Positions 61,599 to 64,000 of a DNA stretch of 64,000 nt are shown one piece after another. The DNA lies in assembly GCF_017316185.1 (NCBI RefSeq), contig NZ_JAFLVX010000014.1, positions 61,406-125,405 of the forward strand, given 5' to 3'. Every line of letters starts with the position of its first letter. Positions within the stretch are counted from its first letter, which is position 1. The translations under genes were made by a program, and so were the position numbers. The stretch comes from Candidatus Vagococcus giribetii. Lineage in GTDB: Bacteria; Bacillota; Bacilli; Lactobacillales; Vagococcaceae. Below the pieces are notes generated by a model that saw only the letters and a list, made by a program, of their open reading frames with translations, searched no databases and had not been told where the DNA came from.

Positions 61599-63956
61599 AT
61601 GGAATTCAAAAGTAAATATCCAGGATTAACACAACTAGAAGCTGAAGATCGAAAAGCTAGAGGCGAAGCTAATTTTTCTGCCCCTACAACGACAAGAAGC
61701 TTTAAGCAAATTTTTGCTGAAAATAGTTTAACCCTCTTTAACTTTATCAATTTAATTATTGCTGGGTTTATTATTTATACCGGTAGTTATAAAAATTTAT
61801 TGTTTCTCGGTGTAATCGTGACCAATACGTTTATCGGTATTTACCAAGAAATAAAAGCAAAGAGGAATATTGATGCCTTGAGCTTGTTAAATCAAGCAAA
61901 AGTAACGGTTATTAGGGATTATGAAAAACAAGAAATACCTCAAGATGAAGTGGTTAAAGATGACTTGATATTATTAAGAAGAGGTCAACAAATCATCGTT
62001 GATGGCATCATGATTGAAACAGAAGGCTTAGAGTGTGATGAATCTCAACTAACTGGTGAGTCTGATCCAGTAGATAAATACAAAGGATCAGAGGTTTTTT
62101 CAGGAAGCTTCGTTGTAAGTGGAAATGGTATGATGCAAGCAACAAAAGTTGGAGCAGATAGCTATAGTTATAAAATGACACTTGAAGCCAAAGAAACACA
62201 AGGTATTTATAGTGAACTTGTGATGATGATGAAAAAAATGATTCGAATCTTAACCTTCGTCATTATTCCTGTTGGGGCCATGTTAATGGTGACCAGTATG
62301 GCAAGTGGTATCCATTTAGATAAAGCTATTTTAAGTAGTACAGGTGCCATGATTGGGATGATTCCTGAAGGCTTAGTGTTAATTACCAGTGTCGCCTTAG
62401 CTGTGGGTGTGATTAAACTTAGTCAAAAAAATGTTTTAGTTCAGACCATGGGTTCTATTGAAACCTTGGCTAGAGTGGACGTTTTATGTTTGGATAAAAC
62501 AGGGACGTTGACTAGTGGTAAATTAAAAGTAGTTGAAGCGGAAAGTTTAGGTGCTGATGCTTTAGGAGATGAAGAATTTGAAATGCTTGTGGCTTCTGTA
62601 GTTCATGGACTAGATGAGGATAACGCAACAGGACAAGCTTTAATGGACCGTTTTAGTCAAAAAAAACCAGAATTAAGTGTTGTTTCAAAACTAGTACCTT
62701 TCTCATCAGCTAGAAAATGGAGTGCCACGTCTTTTGAAGGTGTCGGTAGCTTTTACATGGGAGCACCAGAGTATTTATTTGATACCTTTGAACCACAGCA
62801 AATTGAAAAAATGAACGAAGCTATGACTCACGGTTTAAGAATTATTGCAGTAGCTAAATCAGAACAAGATATTGAAAACAATGAACTGCCAGAAAACTTA
62901 GAATTATTAGGTTTCATTTATTTAGAAGATGAAATTCGTCCAGAAGCGCCTCAAACACTAGCTTATTTTAAGCAAGAAGATGTAGATATTTGTATTATTT
63001 CTGGAGACCATCCAGAAACAGTCTCACAAATTGCTAAAAGAGCTGGTGTTGCCACGTCAGATAAAAAAATTGATATGAGTCAAGTGAAAGATGAAGATAT
63101 CCCTCGACTAGTAGATGAATACCGTGTGTTTGGCAGGGTGTCTCCAGAGCAGAAGAAAATGCTTGTGACAGCTTTACAGGAAAAAGATCATGTCGTTGGT
63201 ATGACAGGAGACGGAGTTAATGATATTTTAGCTCTTAAAAAAGCGGATTGTAGTATTGTTATGTCAAACGGAAGTGATGCAGCTAAAGGTGTTGCAGACT
63301 TTGTGTTACTAGATTCTAACTTTGATTCCTTAGTAGGAGTTGTGTTAGAAGGTAGGAAAGTAATCAATAATATTCAACGAGTGGCTTCTCTTTACTTAAC
63401 GAAAACAGTCTTTTCATTAGTGTTAGCTGCTGTGTATATTTTTATTGCATCAACCTATCCTTTCCAACCGATTCAGCTAAGTCCAATTAGCTCACTCACT
63501 GTTGGTATCCCTTCATTTTTCTTAGCCCTAAGACCTAATACGGCACCGATAAAAGGGAAGTTCTTGAAAAATGTTTTTGAGCCAGCTCTTGCTAGTGGCT
63601 TTAGTGTGGTTCTCTTTACCTTGAGTATTGAAGTAATTGGTAACTTGCTTAATTGGAGTTATGATGAAAAATCTACTGTTACGGTTTGGTTAACAGGTTT
63701 GATTTGTTTTGTAGCGCTACATTTTATTGCTAGACCTCTTACTTGGAAAATTTATGGTTTACTAGGTGCTCTGTTTGGCATTTTCTTAGCCATCTTTATC
63801 TTCTTTACGAACATATTTTCATTAGTCAATATTTTTGATATTAAGCTAATGCTAGTATATGTTCCGATGATGGTATTAGCTCCATTTGTCTTCCATAAAC
63901 TAAAACAATTTTTCCACTTTTTACTTAATTTAGAGTTCAAGAAAAAGAAAAAATAA
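61599..63956 (+). CDS. P-type cation-transporting ATPase
   Basis: The 785-residue pump has the actuator motif TGES (152-155), phosphorylation motif DKTGTLTSGK (Asp299) and MTGDGVNDILALKKADCSI hinge. There are about ten membrane helices (two before the actuator, two before Asp299, six at the C-terminus). It has no metal-binding CxxC or HMA domain, so it is not a copper/zinc exporter. It resembles the P2-like CtpE/MgtA-related group that moves Ca2+ or Mg2+; the ion is not determined by sequence alone. It is complete in the window. Confidence 0.87.
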   Translation: MEFKSKYPGLTQLEAEDRKARGEANFSAPTTTRSFKQIFAENSLTLFNFINLIIAGFIIYTGSYKNLLFLGVIVTNTFIGIYQEIKAKRNIDALSLLNQAKVTVIRDYEKQEIPQDEVVKDDLILLRRGQQIIVDGIMIETEGLECDESQLTGESDPVDKYKGSEVFSGSFVVSGNGMMQATKVGADSYSYKMTLEAKETQGIYSELVMMMKKMIRILTFVIIPVGAMLMVTSMASGIHLDKAILSSTGAMIGMIPEGLVLITSVALAVGVIKLSQKNVLVQTMGSIETLARVDVLCLDKTGTLTSGKLKVVEAESLGADALGDEEFEMLVASVVHGLDEDNATGQALMDRFSQKKPELSVVSKLVPFSSARKWSATSFEGVGSFYMGAPEYLFDTFEPQQIEKMNEAMTHGLRIIAVAKSEQDIENNELPENLELLGFIYLEDEIRPEAPQTLAYFKQEDVDICIISGDHPETVSQIAKRAGVATSDKKIDMSQVKDEDIPRLVDEYRVFGRVSPEQKKMLVTALQEKDHVVGMTGDGVNDILALKKADCSIVMSNGSDAAKGVADFVLLDSNFDSLVGVVLEGRKVINNIQRVASLYLTKTVFSLVLAAVYIFIASTYPFQPIQLSPISSLTVGIPSFFLALRPNTAPIKGKFLKNVFEPALASGFSVVLFTLSIEVIGNLLNWSYDEKSTVTVWLTGLICFVALHFIARPLTWKIYGLLGALFGIFLAIFIFFTNIFSLVNIFDIKLMLVYVPMMVLAPFVFHKLKQFFHFLLNLEFKKKKK

Positions 63957-63959
63957 AAA

Positions 63960-63986
63960 GAGAAAGATCGTGATGATCTTTCTCTC
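63960..63986 (+). terminator. Probable terminator after the P-type ATPase gene
   Basis: GAGAAAGATC and GATCTTTCTC pair perfectly around GTGAT. The T run is interrupted by C residues, and the window ends soon after. Confidence 0.6.
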
Positions 63987-64000
63987 AGACTGTAGACAAA

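Overview
The window is a low-GC Firmicutes chromosome segment with strong AGGAGG-type ribosome binding sites, frequent GTG/TTG starts and short intergenic terminators. Gene content and order point to Lactobacillales, family Enterococcaceae (Enterococcus or, more likely, Vagococcus). From my knowledge of enterococcal genomes, the run hpf-secA-prfB-ftsE-ftsX-pst-phoU-liaXYZ-hprK-lgt-gpsA is a conserved enterococcal block. I see no rRNA, tRNA, CRISPR array, prophage or insertion sequence. This is mostly core chromosome.

Layout. 1-5 kb: the end of a large acyl-CoA dehydratase activase-like protein, a NagR-like GntR regulator with a matching operator in its own promoter, a YigZ protein, a lipoprotein and a lipase-like hydrolase. 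5-14 kb: comFA-comFC, hpf, secA, prfB (with its programmed +1 frameshift) and ftsE-ftsX. 14-20 kb: the phosphate transporter pstS-C-A-B-B-phoU. 20-26 kb: a coiled-coil M23 peptidase, the envelope-stress operon liaXYZ, hprK, lgt and gpsA. 26-35 kb: a nucleoid-associated protein, then dnaX-ybaB-recR and tmk-darA-holB-ricT-yabA-rsmI. 35-39 kb: a long coiled-coil protein with a seven-tyrosine run and a two-domain glucosaminidase. 38-46 kb: xpt under a guanine riboswitch, a PurK-like ATP-grasp protein with degenerate motifs grouped with a GntR regulator, an aldo/keto reductase and an ABC exporter, then guaC and rarD. 46-50 kb: a minus-strand operon lipL-HD phosphohydrolase-HAD phosphatase, then DUF1934 and rpoE. 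50-57 kb: an aldehyde dehydrogenase with a cre site over its promoter, fba, murA, rho and rpmE2. 57-64 kb: nadE, an LTA-synthase-like protein, an XRE regulator, a small unknown protein, an acetyltransferase and a P-type ATPase.

Themes. Many genes serve the envelope: SecA, FtsEX, M23 and GH73 hydrolases, LiaXYZ, Lgt, MurA and the LTA-synthase-like enzyme. Others serve replication and recombination (DnaX, HolB, YabA, RecR, Tmk). HprK and the cre site connect to CcpA carbon catabolite repression.

The most interesting unexplained element is in the only gene-free stretch longer than 300 bases (14161-14517). The minus strand there carries a good extended -10 promoter, a 5' closing stem, two hairpins that present CCCC motifs in their loops, and a shared terminator. 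This looks like an undescribed trans-acting small RNA. One loop is perfectly complementary over 10 nt to the ribosome-binding region of rarD in this same window. The second most interesting element is the PurK-like protein, which keeps the fold but has lost the hallmark PurK motifs.
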